A DNA stretch of 64,000 nucleotides, from positions 10,418,171-10,482,170 of the forward strand of contig NC_052505.1 of the NCBI RefSeq assembly GCF_014356525.2, read 5' to 3'. Both the position numbers and the translations under genes were made by a program. The stretch is from Nilaparvata lugens. Lineage: Eukaryota; Arthropoda; Insecta; Hemiptera; Delphacidae. The notes under the pieces are model-generated. The model searched no databases. It had not been told where the DNA came from and worked only from the letters and a program-made list of their open reading frames with translations. Shown piece after piece: positions 60,169 to 64,000 of this stretch; within the stretch, counting starts at the first letter, position 1; each line of letters starts with the position of its first letter.

Positions 60169-62161
60169 TGTCACGTTATTCTTTATATTTAAATAACGAT
60201 TAGCCTCCTGCTTGGCATCAGTCGGTAAAGCATGAGATTTGATATAATTATATAATTAGGTCGTGGTTTTCTAATAGTATTCAGTCTTAAAAAATCTTGA
60301 TAGGCCTAGGTATGGGCTTCTCCTATAACTCTTGTAATTCAATAAAAAATAAATATATATAAATATGATACTTATACTATAGTGTTGAGGAATAAAAAAT
60401 AAATTGCACACCATAAACGTTTCATACATATATTACACAAATAATGCAAAAAATAAATCGAGGCAAGAAATATATAAAGAGCGATAAAAAATATAATATA
60501 AAAATAGAACAATAATTGAAATCAGTAAAATATCACAGGCTAAATTTATATTCTAGATTTATGGCACGAATCATTACCATGTGCCTTTATCTTAAAATCA
60601 TATGCATTCTTTTGCATGAGCTGCGATATGCGCTTGCTAATACTTGTCGACTTGGACAATTCAATTAAAAATGTGTGCTTTAAGATCAGCTTGATAAATT
60701 AGCCACTAATAATCCAAATATATATATTAAAATCTCTAGTACTTAGTAGATTTCTTTGTATCGAATATATATTTTTATCTCAGGGTGCAAGATTCGGCAC
60801 CTGACGGAATAGGTAGAGCCATTCATCTAGTGAATTAGAGCTATAATAAATTATCGCAAATTATACTGCAAAAATTAAATATCATATGCATATGTTTTAA
60901 TAGCCTAGATTTTGTACTTCTTTGATTCAATAGAAATTTCTGAAATATTGATCTATATTTTTCTTTCAATAAAATACCTTTAATACTAATTTTACTTGCG
61001 CAAGTGTTACTCTTATTAATTTCTTAATTTATAATAAAAACCCTTTCGGCGAGCTAGCTTTGATCATCAGATTAATTCGAAGCACTAGGGCGCCCATCAC
61101 TAATTCAAATTTATCACTCACGTGTCGAAAATCTTCTTGTAAGCCGCCGATGTCGATCCAACTCCATGTGGTCCGGGAATATGGTAGCCGGAATCGTCTC
61201 CTCCAAGGGGTTATAAATTTATTTAAAAATGAAAATGACTTCTGCTTCACAATAGCATCACGAAGTCTTTTAAGAAATTTAATAATTTAATTTAACTTTA
61301 ACTTTTACAAAATCATTAGTAAGGTACTACGCTCTAAAATATTTGGGGTCCTCTTATGGTGGCATTTGGCTGGCGAGTGCTGGTTCTCCTTTCTCAAGTT
61401 TTACAGATCCTATTTCCGACTTTCAAATTAGCATAAAATTTAAATATCTTAGTCCTCCGCCATTTAGGTTCAAATAGATCTTACAAAAAATACCAAAATA
61501 TTGCTTAGATTGTATGATTAATAATTTCTTTGCTTTCGAGCCATATCGATAACATAGACTATATAACAATTCAACATAGATTCCGAACATTTATAGAAAT
61601 ATATATAAATATTTTTGAATTGGCCTACAATTGCCGCCTATTAACTGCCGTTTTACTATTGGTGCATGCAAATTTTATTCGGTATTCATGCGCCTGGTAC
61701 CTCTTATTTCCTGAATACATTAAATTATTTTTATTTGGTTTTTTATTTATGCTCTTTACATGCTAGCTAATATTCTATACATTAATATTAATTCCATGCT
61801 ACCTAATAATTAGCCACGTGATCAGGTGTTTTTTCACATTGCACACCATCTGATTGCAATAAAGCTCTGCCAAGGGGTTTTGGTCAGATTCTACGTTTCT
61901 CGATTTGATCGATCTCTAGGTCACCGATCCGTGAATACATGTACATAACCTCAATCTTCAAATATTTTATATAATAATCTATTTATGAGCAATAAAATTC
62001 CTTCAAATCCTTTTTATGTTTTTGTACCATTTAGCCAGAACAAGCTGATGCTATCTAATCTTAGTTATTATCTATTTGGCGATATTAGCCAGTTACTTTA
62101 TTTTCAGACCTATTACTGTTTCTGTTAGGGCTTTTTATCTACCCAGATTTAATACTTTACA
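60169..62161 (-). repeat. Upstream (5') LTR of the LTR retrotransposon
   Basis: A 1,993-bp copy bounded by TG...CA, followed on the right by the AGTT duplication. By eye it differs from the left LTR by roughly ten substitutions and several 1-8-bp indels, for example an 8-bp duplication in the ataatt run near 60250. That implies recent insertion. Relative to element transcription this is the 5' LTR and should hold the promoter; I did not identify its start site. At about 2 kb it is unusually long for an insect gypsy-type LTR. Confidence 0.95.
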
Positions 62162-62165
62162 AGTT
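62162..62165. repeat. Target-site duplication AGTT, right copy
   Basis: Partner of 53250-53253. It marks the element's right boundary in the host DNA. Confidence 0.8.
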
Positions 62166-63219
62166 CAACGTTAAAACGTTAGAAATCATTATTTCACTTT
62201 TTCACCCTATGATGAGAAAATTGACAAATATTTAATACCGTACAATTAATGAAAACCAAATTGCTGGCAGTTTTCTAAACGTCCATATCTTATAACAAAC
62301 AACATGGGTATCAATACTCACTTAAGGAGCTCCCAACATATACTTGGTAGAAATCTTTTGTGGCTTAGGCCTACCTCTTTTTGTTCATAGGGTGTTAATA
62401 GATCGACCGCTAGCTCTTCATTGAGGAAAAATTGTTTTTCATTTTGTAATAAATATTGAGGCAAAATTTCTAGTATTCTAATGTAGAAATACCTCACTAT
62501 TCATTTATTCTAGTATGAAAACCCTACAAAACCTGATGGCTTTAGAGAATGTTGTGTAGTTTGTTGTAGTAACTCTGATTATAATACTAAAGGAAAAGGT
62601 GCTTATATATATGGTATTATCTATTGTATATTATAGGTGAAGGTGCTATATTGTATATATGGTATTATCTATTGTATATTATAGGTAAAGGTGCTATATT
62701 GTATATATGGTATTATCTCCTAGTATTTCAAGTATTGAAAGGATTAAGTGAGTCACATTATATTCAATAAGAGATACAATATTGCTGAGATTACTTATGA
62801 ATTCGTGTATTTCATCAATTAACTATTATAAAATCCTTGCTGGGAATTACTTAATCGTAGATAACCTGAATAGTGTATACAGGTCGACCATGTATTCACT
62901 TTTAAAATATTGTACTTCTTCTATAACCACTTATTTCACCTTTATCCTACAAATATATATTCCAATGAATTTCTCCAAGACAACCCTGTTTCTTGTCGAT
63001 CGAGCAGGTGATATGATCACCTTTCTAATTTTATTCAGGACGCTTTCCTGCTACTCAAAATGGACCATTTGCATGTAATCAATCAAGAGCTCAAATTCAA
63101 CATCATCAACTATGACAATTCGCATTTTTCACAAATTTCCTCTGATCAATCAAGTTGACTGCTGCCTTATTATTCAAAATTATTTTTCCCAAAAGTGGTG
63201 AATGATAAATCATCCAGCA
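62166..63219. other. No gene recognised
   Basis: AT-rich host DNA beyond the LTR element, with one short tandem repeat. A 98-codon ORF at 62782-63078 has no family resemblance. Confidence 0.4.
62595..62720. repeat. ~46-bp AT-rich tandem repeat, 2.7 copies
   Basis: AAGGTGCTATATTGTATATA-type units begin at about 62596, 62640 and 62687, just outside the LTR element. Confidence 0.85.
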
Positions 63220-63620
63220 TCTACATTGAGTGTGCGAAATTTCCTCTGTTTTTGCAAAGGAAACTTGGCGTGACACACCGTCAGGGAAAATCTCAGCGAT
63301 TCTTCACGGTTCGGGCGCGTTTGATTACTGTCACATAATTCACGGGAAGTCTGTTTGCATTCAGGGCCTGTTGCAGGCTTAGAGCGCAGCCAGTCTTCTT
63401 TCTACAACACATGCGTCACCTTCCATCGGGCAATTTATCAATTCCACGCGGGAAGCTACTTTCAGTCTTTGCCTCCCTGTGGGTCAGCCCAGCTCACGAG
63501 CCACGGCCTCCAACATTTCTCATTCGGATCCGCATTTCGAATTGCCCCACTAGGAGGAAAAGATCGGCGTTCGTTACGATTTGGCCTTTCAATAATCAAA
63601 ATGAGGCTCTTACTCTAAAC
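63220..63620. promoter_or_regulatory. GC-richer island near right edge, candidate regulatory or untranslated-exon DNA
   Basis: Contains GGCGTGACACACCGTCAGGG, CGGTTCGGGCGCGTTTG and CCACGCGGGAAGCTAC. It is unlike the flanking AT-rich DNA. Short ORFs on the plus strand (87 and 70 codons) overlap in different frames and resemble nothing. It could be upstream regulatory sequence of the Ig gene. Confidence 0.3.
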
Positions 63621-64000
63621 TGAGCCAGTGGCATCGCCAACATTATAAAAATGAGGCTTTTCACTCCAAACTGAAATTGTAGCATTGGCAACATGTGTTT
63701 ATAATAAATAGTTGCTGATAATGAAGATGGATTATCGCTTATAATCGCAGTTCGTGATGAAATCCAAAATTGATGAATGAACTTGAATGTCTATTGAGGA
63801 TGAATGAATAAATTATTGTGACCTGTACAATAATCATCCTCATTATCTTTATAATTAATAATAATTCTATTATCCTTATCCTCACAATACTTTCGAAAGA
63901 GGCAATATGTTTATGCTCTCATTGGCGATAATGGATTAGAATATGAACTTTCAAGGACAAAGAAATAAATTATTTGGAGACAAACTATATATTCTCATAA

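Larger units (their letters stand above)
53254..62161 (-). mobile_element. Non-autonomous LTR retrotransposon with Gag and an unknown second ORF, no Pol
   Basis: An intact-looking 8,908-bp LTR element read on the minus strand. It has two ~1.99-kb direct LTRs that start TGTCACG and end TTTACA on the plus strand, and both flanks carry AGTT (53250-53253 and 62162-62165), a 4-bp target-site duplication. A tRNA-Lys-like primer-binding sequence lies 8 bp inside the right, upstream LTR. The 4.9-kb interior codes for a 730-aa Gag-like protein and a 364-aa protein. I see no Asp protease, YxDD polymerase, RNase H or integrase motif in any frame. The Gag fold pattern and 4-bp duplication favour Ty3/gypsy ancestry, by inference. 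It must depend on an autonomous partner for reverse transcription and integration. Confidence 0.93.

Noticed and set aside
53254..62161. Plus-strand orientation of the LTR element (primer site after the left LTR, CGCGCCCCTGGGTTTG)
   Set aside because: It lacks the expected TGG start and no plus-strand coding frame exists; gag, the second ORF and the tRNA-Lys-like site all agree on the minus strand.

Overview
This is animal, almost certainly insect, nuclear DNA. It is AT-rich with long introns, consensus GT-AG splice sites, dense MITE/SINE/LTR-element content and microsatellites. There are no operons, ribosome-binding sites or bacterial-type genes. The repeat mix, especially a hairpin-headed family with a central GT microsatellite, reminds me of planthopper/hemipteran genomes. 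That is from memory and was not checked.

Host gene. One cellular gene is well supported. It is a multi-exon immunoglobulin-superfamily adhesion receptor on the minus strand, seen as four exons (37170-37043, 33961-33775, 25652-25314, 15027-14770). The exon phases join perfectly into 303 residues containing three Ig domains in Kirre/Rst/nephrin-like layout. The signal-peptide exon(s) to the right and the later Ig, transmembrane and cytoplasmic exons to the left are not visible. Most of the window to the left of 37 kb is therefore intron or flank of this gene. GC- and CpG-richer islands at about 5.1-5.5, 10.2, 16.1-16.5, 17.6-18.3, 21.6-22.1, 29.1-29.7 and 63.2-63.6 kb are candidate conserved regulatory sequence, by inference only.

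Mobile and repeated DNA. The most striking object is an 8.9-kb LTR retrotransposon at 53254-62161 on the minus strand. It has ~2-kb LTRs that are nearly identical, TG...CA ends, a 4-bp target duplication AGTT and a tRNA-Lys-like primer site. It codes for a 730-aa Gag and a second 364-aa basic, two-membrane-segment protein of unknown function, and has no recognisable protease, reverse transcriptase or integrase. It looks like a young non-autonomous element carrying its own Gag. Other elements are a Penelope-like RT remnant (32.8-33.6 kb), a decayed LINE RT fragment (24.4-25.0 kb), a tRNA-type SINE with an 11-bp target duplication (20.97-21.24 kb), four copies of a hairpin/microsatellite family (11.3, 19.0, 25.8, 28.2 kb) and several foldback MITEs.

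Tandem DNA. At 5.56-9.35 kb an ordered 94/110-bp satellite leads into a triplicated ~630-bp segment. This is split by a perfectly uniform 16-bp minisatellite of 78.75 copies. At 48.6-51.6 kb a ~1-kb unit is duplicated, and its second copy carries a clean 1.03-kb insertion. Most short ORFs in the window are by-products of these repeats.
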